Assembly (NCBI GenBank): GCA_023389195.1
Contig: JAEWET010000016.1
Location: 62,001 to 126,000, forward strand
Direction: 5' to 3'
Length of the DNA stretch: 64,000 bases
Source: Aliihoeflea sp023389195
GTDB taxonomy: Bacteria > Pseudomonadota > Alphaproteobacteria > Rhizobiales > Rhizobiaceae
Part shown: positions 16,642 to 24,712 of the stretch, in pieces
Layout of the letters: every line of letters starts with the position of its first letter
Position numbering within the stretch: position 1 is the stretch's first letter
Notes under the pieces: model-generated
The model's database searches: none
What the model was told of the DNA's origin: nothing
The model's input: only the letters and a program-made list of their open reading frames with translations
Translations under genes and position numbers: made by a program

Positions 16642-17151
16642 ATGGTAGTGCGGCCCCGCCCCGGCGACCAGAGGCAGGGCCTGCTCGTCGTTGCAAACAG
16701 GGTGCTGCGCTGCGCGCTCGGCAAGGGCGGCATCCGCTCGGTCAAGCGCGAAGGCGACGGTGCGACGCCGCTCGGGCCGATGCGGCTCCTTTCCGCCTTC
16801 GTGCGCCGCGACCGCCCGCGCCGTCTCGTCTCCAGCCTCGCGCTTGATCCGATCCTGCCCGCCGACGGCTGGTGCGACGCGCCCGGCGACCGCAACTACA
16901 ACCGCCCCGTACGCCTGCCCTACGCCGCCAGTCACGAAAAGATGCGGCGCGAGGATCATCTCTACGACGTGGTGATCGTGCTCGACGCGAACATCCGCCC
17001 GCGCCGGCGCGGCATGGGGAGCGCGATCTTCTTCCACCTTGCCCGGCCGGGCTACACGCCGACCGAGGGCTGCGTCGCGATCAGCGCGCACGACATGGCG
17101 TGGCTCCTGCCGCGCCTGTCGCCGCGCACGGTCATGACGGTGACGCGCTAG
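16642..17151 (+). CDS. L,D-transpeptidase (YkuD) family protein
   Basis: A 169-residue enzyme of the YkuD fold with the catalytic signature HLARPGYTPTEGCVAI (His132, Cys144), which forms or exchanges peptidoglycan cross-links. The substrate-proximal segment includes GDGATPLGPMRLL and DRNYNRPVRLPY. No signal peptide is obvious after ATG 16642, which was chosen as the first start giving MVVRPRPGDQRQG. An upstream ATG at 16558 adds 28 residues without family character. The last 20 bases overlap the converging DUF1761 gene. Confidence 0.85.
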   Translation: MVVRPRPGDQRQGLLVVANRVLRCALGKGGIRSVKREGDGATPLGPMRLLSAFVRRDRPRRLVSSLALDPILPADGWCDAPGDRNYNRPVRLPYAASHEKMRREDHLYDVVIVLDANIRPRRRGMGSAIFFHLARPGYTPTEGCVAISAHDMAWLLPRLSPRTVMTVTR

Positions 17152-17554
17152 GATCGCCGACGCTGAGCCAGCCGATGATCGCGCCCATGATGAGGGCGAC
17201 GCCGAGCCAGTGGCCGCCGTCGATCATGGTCAGATCCCAGCCATAGGCCTGATAGCGGTGGTTGACTGCCATGACGGTGACCATGAAGCCGAGCCAGACG
17301 AGGAAGCCGCAGGCGAGGCCGCCTCCCAGCGTCACCTCGCCGGCGCCGACGATGCCGGCCAGGACGAAAGCCATGACGAGTTCGGCGCCGAACGTGACGC
17401 CGAGAATCGCGGCGCCGGGACGCGCCTGCACGGCATCGATCCGGCCGGCCTTCATCCAGGCCTTCGACAGGACGCCGTAATATCCGGCGCCGAAAATGAA
17501 GGCGGCGATCGCTGCCAGCAGGACCGACAGATAGTTGATGCCCGCGAAGTCCAT
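17132..17554 (-). CDS. DUF1761 membrane protein
   Basis: A 140-residue inner-membrane protein with about four helices, matching the DUF1761 pattern: INYLSVLLAAIAAFIFGAGYYGVLSKAWMKAG at the start and later AVNHRYQAYGWDLTMIDGGHWL before the last helix. Function is unknown. ATG 17554 is preceded by GGGAGGAGAC, a strong ribosome site, which rules out the start 18 codons upstream. Its 3' end overlaps the L,D-transpeptidase gene tail to tail by 20 bases. Confidence 0.85.
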   Translation of the reverse strand: MDFAGINYLSVLLAAIAAFIFGAGYYGVLSKAWMKAGRIDAVQARPGAAILGVTFGAELVMAFVLAGIVGAGEVTLGGGLACGFLVWLGFMVTVMAVNHRYQAYGWDLTMIDGGHWLGVALIMGAIIGWLSVGDPSASPS

Positions 17555-17609
17555 CGTCTCCTCCCAACGATGAAAAAGCGATGCTGACAGGTTCGTGATC
17601 GCGGTCAAG

Positions 17610-18251
17610 CTAGACGAATTGCCAGACCGTCGTCCGCTTCACCTCGGCGTCTTCGAGAATGCGCGTCACCGGCACTTTATAGCGCGCAAGCTCGGCCAGC
17701 CTGTCGCGCGGCAGGTAGGCGCGTCCGGGATCGCCGACGAGGACCGTGATTCCCGCCGCCGTTAGCTCGCGCAGCCAGGGCACGAGCCGTTCGGCGAAGG
17801 CGCGGTCGTAGAAGACGTCACCGGCCAGAAGCACGTCGCAGTCGGGCGTTTCGCCCACGAGATCGCGATCCGTGGTCTCGACCGTGACGCCGTTCGCGGC
17901 CGCATTGAGCGCGACGGCGGCGGCGCAGAACGGGTCGATGTCGCTCGCAAGGACGCTCGCCGCGCCCGCCTTCATCGCCGCGATGGCGACGAGGCCCGAG
18001 CCGGTGGCGAAGTCGACCACGCGCTTGGCCGCGATGGTTTCGGGATGGTCGAGCACGTAGCGCGCGAGACCCTGCCCGCCGGCCCAAGCGAACGCCCAGA
18101 AGGGTGGCTCGAGGCCGATGGCTTCGAGTTCGGCTTCGGTGCGGTGCCAAAGCTCATGCGCCTCGTCGGCAAGGTGCAGCCGGATTTCGGGCACATGCGG
18201 CGGCGCGATCAGCGCCGTGTTGGCGCGGATGAAATCGCGCCGGTCTTTCAC
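17610..18251 (-). CDS. Class I SAM-dependent methyltransferase (ETFB-lysine/nicotinamide N-methylase-like)
   Basis: A 213-residue Rossmann-fold methyltransferase with the SAM-binding motif VVDFATGSGLVAIAAMKAGA, the acidic loop ASDIDPFC, and the motif IV region CDVLLAGDVFYDRAFAERL. The segment PPFWAFAWAGGQGLARYV is typical of the ETFB-lysine methyltransferase and PrmA-related group, so a protein lysine is the likely substrate. It starts at GTG 18251, whose GTGA overlaps the stop of the EVE gene. It is the last gene of the operon YciI-EVE-methyltransferase. Confidence 0.85.
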   Translation of the reverse strand: MKDRRDFIRANTALIAPPHVPEIRLHLADEAHELWHRTEAELEAIGLEPPFWAFAWAGGQGLARYVLDHPETIAAKRVVDFATGSGLVAIAAMKAGAASVLASDIDPFCAAAVALNAAANGVTVETTDRDLVGETPDCDVLLAGDVFYDRAFAERLVPWLRELTAAGITVLVGDPGRAYLPRDRLAELARYKVPVTRILEDAEVKRTTVWQFV

Positions 18252-18673
18252 GGGGTTTTCTTGAATCCGACCATCCGGCAGACTTCCGCCCATTCGTCCT
18301 CGGTCACGGGCTGGACCGAGAGCCGCATGGACGTGACGAGCGACATCTTGGCGAGCTTCGGATTGGCCTTGACCTCGGCCAGCGTCACCGGTGTCGGGAC
18401 CTTTTCGACGGCGCGCACATCGACGCATTCCCAGCGCGGATCGTCGGTCGTGGAATCGGGGTGAATTTCGCCGCACACCTCGACGATGCCGACGACTTCG
18501 AGCCCGATATTGGAGTGGTAGAAGAAGCCGCGGTCGCCGATCTTCATCGCCCGCATGTTGTTGCGTGCCTGGTAGTTGCGCACGCCGTCCCATTCCTGGC
18601 CCTTCTTCCCCTTGGCCTTGAGGTCGTCGAAGGAAAAGACGTCGGGCTCCGACTTGAACAGCCAGTATTGCAT
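18248..18673 (-). CDS. EVE domain protein
   Basis: A 141-residue single-domain protein of the EVE family (PUA-like fold), which binds modified bases in DNA or RNA in studied relatives. Diagnostic residues are MQYWLFKSEPDVFSFDDL, the WDGVRNYQARNNMRAM segment, and GFFYHSN. The ATG at 18673 overlaps the stop of the YciI gene (ATGA), and its own stop overlaps the GTG of the methyltransferase gene. Tight coupling with a methyltransferase is suggestive, though their roles may be unrelated. Confidence 0.93.
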   Translation of the reverse strand: MQYWLFKSEPDVFSFDDLKAKGKKGQEWDGVRNYQARNNMRAMKIGDRGFFYHSNIGLEVVGIVEVCGEIHPDSTTDDPRWECVDVRAVEKVPTPVTLAEVKANPKLAKMSLVTSMRLSVQPVTEDEWAEVCRMVGFKKTP

Positions 18674-18969
18674 CAGGCAGCGTCCGGCTTCTTGAAGACC
18701 CAGTTCCATGGGCGGATGTCGACGCTCTCGAAGAGCCCGGCCTTCGCGTAAGGGTCGCCATCGGCGATCGCGCGGGCGGCGGCTTCATCCTCGGCCTCGA
18801 CGGCGACCATCGAGCCGGTTGGCTTGCCTTCGGTGTCGAGGAACGGGCCGGCGAAGCGCAGCGCGCCCTTGGCGTCGAGGCCGTTCAGATAGTCGACATG
18901 GGCGGGGCGGTTGTCGAGGCGGGTCTGCAGGTGCCCCGCTTTGTCCTTGCACAGAAGAATGTAGATCAC
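18673..18969 (-). CDS. YciI-like protein
   Basis: A 98-residue alpha/beta ferredoxin-like protein of the YciI family: MIYILLCKDKAGHLQTRLDNRP start, conserved HVDYLNGLDAKG with the putative catalytic His/Asp, and DDPYAKAGLF-type motif here as GDPYAKAGLFESVDI. The family may include small hydrolases or lyases; the function is not established. It is the first gene of the operon with EVE and the methyltransferase. Confidence 0.92.
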   Translation of the reverse strand: MIYILLCKDKAGHLQTRLDNRPAHVDYLNGLDAKGALRFAGPFLDTEGKPTGSMVAVEAEDEAAARAIADGDPYAKAGLFESVDIRPWNWVFKKPDAA

Positions 18970-19024
18970 GCGCGCGCCCTTTCTCGTTCAATCGGATCGG
19001 CTTTGGAGATAGTCCGGGGGCGGC

Positions 19025-19071
19025 CCCAAAAGCAAGACGGCCATGCGTCCGGTGGGACACATGGCCGTCTT
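19025..19071 (-). terminator. Rho-independent terminator of typA
   Basis: AAGACGGCCATG (19034-19045) and CATGGCCGTCTT (19060-19071) form a 12-base perfect stem, extended by an inner GTCC/GGAC pairing. Read on the minus strand it is followed by GCTTTT. It lies just after the typA stop and before the YciI gene. Confidence 0.85.
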
Positions 19072-19093
19072 CAATAACAGTGTCGCTTCGGGC

Positions 19094-20923
19094 TTACGCC
19101 GCGCCGGCGATCTTGGCCGACTTTTCGAAGCGCTTGCGCTCGTGCGGGTCCAGATAGAGCTTGCGCAGGCGGATCGTCTTCGGCGTGACCTCGACCAGTT
19201 CGTCGTCCTGAATCCAGGCCAGCGCGCGCTCCAGCGTCATGCGGATCGGCGGGGTGAGGCGCACGGCCTCGTCCTTGCCGGCGGCGCGGATGTTGGTCAG
19301 CTTCTTGCCCTTGAGGACGTTCACTTCGAGATCGTTGTCACGGCTATGGATGCCGATGATCATGCCGGCATAGACCTTGACGCCGGCGTCGATGACCATC
19401 GGGCCGCGATCTTCGAGGTTCCACATGGCGAAGGCGACCGACTCGCCCTGATCGTTCGAGATCAGGACGCCGTTGGTGCGGCCGGCGAGCTCGCCCTTGT
19501 AGGGCTGGTAGGAGTGGAACAGGCGGTTCATCACGGCGGTGCCGCGCGTGTCCGTCAGGAGTTCCGACTGATAGCCGATGAGGCCGCGCGTCGGGGCGTG
19601 GAAGACGAGGCGCTGGCGATCGCCGCCGGACGGGCGCAGCTCGACCATGTCGGCCTTGCGCTCGGACATCTTCTGCACGACGACGCCCGAATGCTCCTCG
19701 TCGACGTCGATCACGACCTCTTCGATCGGCTCAAGCAGATCGCCGTTCTCGTCCTTCTGCATGACGACGCGCGGACGCGACACGGCAAGCTCGAAGCCCT
19801 CGCGGCGCATGGTCTCGATCAGGACGGCAAGCTGCAATTCGCCGCGGCCGGAAACGTAGAACGAATCCTTGTCGGCCGATTCCTCGATCTTGAGCGCGAC
19901 ATTGCCCTCGGCCTCCTTCATCAGGCGGTCGCGGATCACGCGGCTGGTGACCTTGTCGCCCTCGGTGCCGGCGAGCGGCGAATCGTTGACGATGAAGGAC
20001 ATGGTGACGGTCGGCGGATCGATCGGCTGCGCCTGCATCGGCTCGGTCACGGCCGGGTCGCAGAAGGTGTCGGCGACGGTGCCCTTGGACAGGCCCGCGA
20101 TCGCGACGATGTCGCCAGCCTGCGCTTCCTCGATCGGCTGGCGCTCGAGGCCGCGGAAGGCGAGGATCTTGGAGACGCGGCCGTTTTCGAGCAGCGAGCC
20201 GTCATGATGCAGCACCTTGACCGACTGGTTCGGCTTCAGCGTGCCCGACGCGATGCGGCCGGTGATGATGCGCCCGAGAAAGGGGTTGGCCTCGAGGATC
20301 GTGCCGATCATGCGGAACGGGCCGGGCGCGACGGTCGGCTCCGGCACGTGCTTGACCACCAGTTCGAACAACGGTTCGAGGCGCTGGTCCTTCGGGCCTT
20401 CCGGGTTCTCGGAGACCCAGCCGTCACGGCCCGAACCGTAGAGGATCGGGAAGTCGAGCTGCTCGTCGGTCGCGTCGAGCGCGGCGAAAAGGTCGAACAC
20501 CTCGTTGACGACCTCGACATGGCGGGCGTCGGGACGGTCGATCTTGTTGATGACGACGATCGGGCGCAGGCCGACCTTCAGCGCCTTGCCGACGACGAAC
20601 TTGGTCTGCGGCATCGGGCCTTCGGCGGCGTCGACGAGGACGATCGCGCCATCCACCATCGACAGGATGCGCTCGACCTCGCCGCCGAAATCGGCGTGGC
20701 CCGGCGTGTCGACGATGTTGATGCGGGTGTCCTTCCAGTCGACCGAGGTCGCCTTGGCGAGGATGGTGATGCCGCGTTCCTTTTCGAGGTCGTTCGAATC
20801 CATCGCGCGCTCGGCGACGCGCTGGTTGTCGCGGAACGAGCCCGACTGCTTCAGGAGTTCGTCGACGAGCGTGGTCTTGCCATGGTCGACGTGCGCGATG
20901 ATCGCGATGTTGCGGAGCTTCAT
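19094..20923 (-). CDS. typA: Ribosome-binding GTPase TypA/BipA
   Basis: A 609-residue translational GTPase related to EF-G, acting on ribosomes under stress and in 50S assembly. The G domain carries NIAIIAHVDHGKTTLVDELL (G1), RGITI (G2), DTPGHADFGGEV (G3) and NKIDRPDAR (G4). The later EF-G-like domains and the BipA-specific C-terminus (GRTNGVLISNDQGESVAFAMW, IGIHSRDNDLEVNVLKGKKLTN) are complete. ATG 20923 gives the expected MKLRNIAII start. It is separated from yggT by about 155 bases and ends at a strong terminator. Confidence 0.97.
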   Translation of the reverse strand: MKLRNIAIIAHVDHGKTTLVDELLKQSGSFRDNQRVAERAMDSNDLEKERGITILAKATSVDWKDTRINIVDTPGHADFGGEVERILSMVDGAIVLVDAAEGPMPQTKFVVGKALKVGLRPIVVINKIDRPDARHVEVVNEVFDLFAALDATDEQLDFPILYGSGRDGWVSENPEGPKDQRLEPLFELVVKHVPEPTVAPGPFRMIGTILEANPFLGRIITGRIASGTLKPNQSVKVLHHDGSLLENGRVSKILAFRGLERQPIEEAQAGDIVAIAGLSKGTVADTFCDPAVTEPMQAQPIDPPTVTMSFIVNDSPLAGTEGDKVTSRVIRDRLMKEAEGNVALKIEESADKDSFYVSGRGELQLAVLIETMRREGFELAVSRPRVVMQKDENGDLLEPIEEVVIDVDEEHSGVVVQKMSERKADMVELRPSGGDRQRLVFHAPTRGLIGYQSELLTDTRGTAVMNRLFHSYQPYKGELAGRTNGVLISNDQGESVAFAMWNLEDRGPMVIDAGVKVYAGMIIGIHSRDNDLEVNVLKGKKLTNIRAAGKDEAVRLTPPIRMTLERALAWIQDDELVEVTPKTIRLRKLYLDPHERKRFEKSAKIAGAA

Positions 20924-21079
20924 TGTGGGTACCCGGGGGTTTTTGCGTCCAGCGCCCAACATGGCGCGGCGATTACGTTGGCGCGCTCTTACAGGTTTTT
21001 TCGCAAATGCGAAAGGGGGCGCGGTGCGCCTCGCATGGGAAGCGCCAGCCGCGACCTGGATCCCGGCCGCGTGCCCGCC

Positions 21080-21370
21080 CTAGATCAGGGCCGGCGCGAC
21101 CGTGGTCAGGATGAACTGGCGCAGGAAGAAGATCAACAGAAGAAGGATGATCGGCGAGATGTCGATGCCGCCGAGATCGGGCAAAAGGCGCCGGATCGGC
21201 CGCAGCGCCGGCTCGGTCACCTTGTAGAGGAAATTGCCGATCGTGCCGACGAACTGGTTGCGCGGATTGACGACGTTGAAGGCGTAGAGCCAGGAGAAGA
21301 TCGCCGACAGGATGATCAGCCACCAGTAGATATCCAGTGCCAGGATGATGGTCTGAATGAGGGCGATCAT
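21080..21370 (-). CDS. YggT family membrane protein
   Basis: A 96-residue inner-membrane protein with two hydrophobic segments and the YggT signature: SWLYAFNVVNPRNQFVGTIG in the loop and KVTEPALRPIRRLLPDLGGIDISPI before the second helix. YggT proteins are linked to osmotic balance and cell division in some bacteria. ATG 21370 was chosen because it starts directly at the first helix. The convergent-free gap to tRNA-Ala contains no other gene. Confidence 0.92.
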   Translation of the reverse strand: MIALIQTIILALDIYWWLIILSAIFSWLYAFNVVNPRNQFVGTIGNFLYKVTEPALRPIRRLLPDLGGIDISPIILLLLIFFLRQFILTTVAPALI

Positions 21371-21543
21371 GCCGGTCTCCATTGGTCGCGATCGGCCGCG
21401 ACCGATGCTCGTTCGTTGGTGGCCGACATGTAGACGCTGGGTCCTTGCCCGGCAAGCCCCGGCCCGCGCGGCAGGGGCGCTGCGCCGCAAAGATCAACTT
21501 GACAGTAAACCGACGCAATCCCTAAATGCGCGGCACTGGTCAT

Positions 21544-21619
<76 letters not shown>

Positions 21620-21725
21620 GTTTCCACCCGCACGGACCTGACGACGTTGGCCTCTAAGGGATGGCCGCGCGATCTTCACGATCTCACTTTCGGCCCCGCC
21701 AAAGCGGGGCCGCGGGCAAGCGCCA

Positions 21726-22598
21726 CTACTCCAGGGGCAGGCTCGGGTCGCCGGCCCATTCGTGGAACGAGGCATCGTAGTTCCGCGCCTTCGAGAACCC
21801 TGCGTCGCGAAGCGCGAGCGCCATGTGCGCGGATCGAATTCCCGCCGTGCAATAGGCGATGATCTCGTCGTCGCGGCCTATGCCGGATTGCTCCATCTTG
21901 GCCTGGAGCAGGTCGGCATCGAGGAGTTGCCCGTTTTCGTCGAAGACTTCCGTCCACGGGATGTTGACGGCGCCGGGAAGATGACCGCCCCGCGCTTCTC
22001 CCAGCTTCTGCGAGCCTTCGAACTCTTCGGGCGTCCGCGCGTCGATGATCTTCGTGCCGTCGATGGCCGACAGGACGTCCTGCTTGTCGGCGGTCAGCGA
22101 CATGTCTGCCTGCACCACTTCAAAGGTCGTCGGCTCGGGCATGTGCGGCGTCGTGGAAAGTTCACCGCCTGACGCGGTCCAGGCGTCGATGCCGCCGTCG
22201 AGGATGACGGTGTCGGCGACGCCGGCCTGGATGAGCGTCCAGGCGACCCGGCCATCTTCGCCCCAGCCCGCGGGAGAGGCAGAGTAGACGACGACGCGGC
22301 TCTCATTGGAGACACCCAGTTTGCCGATCGCCTCGCCGAGCTTGTCCGGGCTCAGCACGACGCCCCAATTTGCGTCGCCCGGCTTGCCGGACATGTCCGA
22401 AAGCGACTGCCAGGGCGCATTGACGGCGCCCGGTATGTGCCCCGCAAGATAGTCGCGTTGCGCCCTTGCATCGACGATGATGACGTCCTCCATCGTCTCC
22501 AGTTCGCCGGCGTCGATCCACCTGCCGGCCTGCGCGGGCATGATCCACGACATGCCGAGCATCGCGGTCATCAGGATTGTCAGGAAGCGCTTGTTCAT
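21726..22598 (-). CDS. Exported tandem-rhodanese sulfurtransferase
   Basis: A 290-residue protein with a signal peptide (residues 1-24, ending AQA) and two rhodanese domains. The C-terminal domain has the catalytic loop IIAYCTAGIRS with Cys250. The N-terminal domain has VVVYSASPAGW, where Ser106 replaces the cysteine, so only the second domain is likely to carry persulfide, as in most tandem rhodaneses (in which the N-terminal domain is structural). It acts in the periplasm. Its ATG overlaps the stop of the VTT-domain gene by four bases, so the two are translationally coupled. Confidence 0.9.
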   Translation of the reverse strand: MNKRFLTILMTAMLGMSWIMPAQAGRWIDAGELETMEDVIIVDARAQRDYLAGHIPGAVNAPWQSLSDMSGKPGDANWGVVLSPDKLGEAIGKLGVSNESRVVVYSASPAGWGEDGRVAWTLIQAGVADTVILDGGIDAWTASGGELSTTPHMPEPTTFEVVQADMSLTADKQDVLSAIDGTKIIDARTPEEFEGSQKLGEARGGHLPGAVNIPWTEVFDENGQLLDADLLQAKMEQSGIGRDDEIIAYCTAGIRSAHMALALRDAGFSKARNYDASFHEWAGDPSLPLE

Positions 22599-23365
22599 TT
22601 CGATTTCCTCCGAAATTGCACGGCCTTGAATGAAAGCGTGAGCGTTCCCGCCACCAGCATGAACAGGATCGCACCGATAAGCAGCCCGGCGTCGACGGCG
22701 AGAAAGTCGCCGGCCATGGAATAGACGATCGTCGCCGGAAGCTGCCCGAGCCCTGTCGCAAGCAGGAATCCCCAGAAGCGCAGGCGCAACAGGCCGGCCG
22801 CATAGGAAACGGCATCGAACGAGATGAAGGGCATCAGGCGGGCGAGAAACACGGCCCACAGTCCGTAGCGATCGCTCGCCTCGTCGAGGCGCGTGACGAC
22901 GCCCGTCGGCGCATAGCGCTCGACCAGACTGCGGCCGAGACCCATCGCCAGCCAGTAGCAGACCACGGCGCCCAGCATCGCGCCCGTCCAGGAAATCGCC
23001 GCTCCCCACGCCCATCCGAAAATGGCGGCATTGGCGAACGTCACCGCGACGGCGGGCAGGGGCGCCAGGACCGCCTGGAAGATCATGATGAAGATCGAGA
23101 TCGCGGGCGCCCACGCCCCGGCCGACTCGACCCAGCCGCGAACCGCATGAATGTCCGCCATGGACAGAACGAAGATCAGCCGATTGATTTCGGATCGGAT
23201 TGCCGGAACCAGCAGATAAGCGGCGAGACAAACGGCAACCAACGCAGCAGCCGCGAAAAAGGCATGCAGCGCATTGCGCGGTGCCGGGCTGCTGCCCGCT
23301 TGCTCGATGGATTTGGAAATGTCGAGGCTAGGTGCGACAGACTGCCGACCCGGATGGTGGTTCAA
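22595..23365 (-). CDS. TVP38/TMEM64 (VTT/DedA-superfamily) membrane protein
   Basis: A 256-residue inner-membrane protein with about six helices. The VTT core appears in FANAAIFGWAWGAAISWTGAMLGAVVCYWLAMGLGRSLVERY and ARLMPFISFDAVSYAAGLLRLRFWGFL. Family members are proposed lipid or solute transporters; the role here is unknown. The only long frame starts at TTG 23365 and the N-terminus is uncertain. It is coupled to the downstream rhodanese gene (TCAT overlap), a pairing suggesting a sulfur-related membrane function. Confidence 0.85.
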   Translation of the reverse strand: MNHHPGRQSVAPSLDISKSIEQAGSSPAPRNALHAFFAAAALVAVCLAAYLLVPAIRSEINRLIFVLSMADIHAVRGWVESAGAWAPAISIFIMIFQAVLAPLPAVAVTFANAAIFGWAWGAAISWTGAMLGAVVCYWLAMGLGRSLVERYAPTGVVTRLDEASDRYGLWAVFLARLMPFISFDAVSYAAGLLRLRFWGFLLATGLGQLPATIVYSMAGDFLAVDAGLLIGAILFMLVAGTLTLSFKAVQFRRKSK

Positions 23366-23628
23366 GGACCACCGAAACCCGAACGGCTGAAGTCGCGGAT
23401 GCAGATCAGCGAACGCGTCATGCCTGATTGTTATGTCGCACCTTGCGCCGGGTCAATACGATCGAATGGATCGCGGTTGGTCAGGCACGCAAGGCTGGCG
23501 ATCTTCATCACCCCTTCGCAGTCGGCCTGGCGGAAGTTCTCCGCGTTGCTGTCACATCCCTGCAATTGAATTTGCAGCCCCGCTGCTCCAGTCTGGCGAA
23601 TAGTGATTCGGCACTGGCGACGAGGGAC

Positions 23629-24555
23629 ATGGCCAACACGATCACGCATGACAGGCGCGCGATCCGGCAGGGCGTGATCGCGGCGCTTTTTGCGGCTTTG
23701 CTCGCGGGATGCAGCGGCACCACGCAGTTCCAGCGATCGGCGTCGAGCGCGCGCGTCGGCCCCGTCGAGGCGATGGCCCTGCCGCCGCCCGGCGGACCGG
23801 CGGTCATCGATGTCGTCGAGCGCCGCTTTGCCAATGCGGTCCAGCAGGACATTGCGCTTGGAACACGCTCGCGCGTTGCCGGGCAAAATCTGCTGCGCGT
23901 GCAGCTCTTCGGACCGATGGGTTCGGAAGCGGGCCAGACGACCCTGTCGAACCTGCCGCTGACCGAGGCGTCCATCCGGCGCGAGATGCGTACCTTGTTG
24001 CCGGGCATCGCGATGCAGGTATCGGCGCTTTTCGTGCAGAACAATTACGGTCCGTTCGGTTACGCATTCGGCCGCAGCGGTCGCGATCTTTGCCTTTACG
24101 CCTGGCAGCGGGTGAGCGCGCCGCGCACCGCCGCGCCCTTCAACCTGCGCGGAACGATGCAGACCCGGCTGCGCCTTTGCGAGACCGGCGCCTCGGAACA
24201 ATCGCTCCTCAAGGTGATGTACGGCTATACGTTGACCGGCGGGTTCGGGGCCGAAAGCTGGAATCCGTTCGGCAATCCGCCGCCGCCCGACGAGCGTCTC
24301 GGACGGACGGGCAGCCCGGTCTTTCCGGCCGGGAACGCGCGGTTCGAAACCGTGCTGGAGCCCGAGCCGGTCGTCCTGAGGCCGGCCAACAGGCGGGTCG
24401 TGATCTCCGCTCCCGCCGCCGCAGCCCCTTCGGCGCCGCAAGAACAGGCATTGCCTCCCGGCGCGCCCATCGTTCCGCCGCCGCCCACGTCTACCCAGGC
24501 GGCACCCATCGTTCCCGCGCCGCCGCCCGCGGCCGAGACGACACCCAATCCGTGA
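23629..24555 (+). CDS. bcsN: Cellulose biosynthesis lipoprotein BcsN
   Basis: A 308-residue predicted lipoprotein with lipobox LLAGC (Cys near residue 29) and the BcsN body: VEAMALPPPGGPAVIDVVERR, NLPLTEASIRREMRTLLPG, NNYGPFGYAFGRS and CLYAWQRV. The C-terminal 60 residues are proline- and alanine-rich. BcsN occurs mainly in Rhizobiales cellulose loci; its biochemical role is unknown. The ATG at 23629 follows a CGAGGG site. bcsA begins 157 bases downstream, and the gap between contains no gene. Confidence 0.85.
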   Translation: MANTITHDRRAIRQGVIAALFAALLAGCSGTTQFQRSASSARVGPVEAMALPPPGGPAVIDVVERRFANAVQQDIALGTRSRVAGQNLLRVQLFGPMGSEAGQTTLSNLPLTEASIRREMRTLLPGIAMQVSALFVQNNYGPFGYAFGRSGRDLCLYAWQRVSAPRTAAPFNLRGTMQTRLRLCETGASEQSLLKVMYGYTLTGGFGAESWNPFGNPPPPDERLGRTGSPVFPAGNARFETVLEPEPVVLRPANRRVVISAPAAAAPSAPQEQALPPGAPIVPPPPTSTQAAPIVPAPPPAAETTPNP

Positions 24556-24712
24556 ATGCGGGGTAGGAGGACGTCCTTCTTAACCTCGGATTCAGCATGA
24601 ATGGCGGTGTGATTGGCCGCAGCGGAAGGAGTGACCGATTTTTCCAACCGGCTGGAATCACAGGAAGGACGGAGCGAAATGACATGATGCGCAAAGCGAG
24701 CGGCACCAAGAC

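Noticed and set aside
19043..21433. A 796-codon open frame on the plus strand across typA
   Set aside because: It lies wholly antisense to the well-conserved typA and yggT genes; in G+C-rich DNA such long antisense frames arise from codon bias, and no domain is seen.
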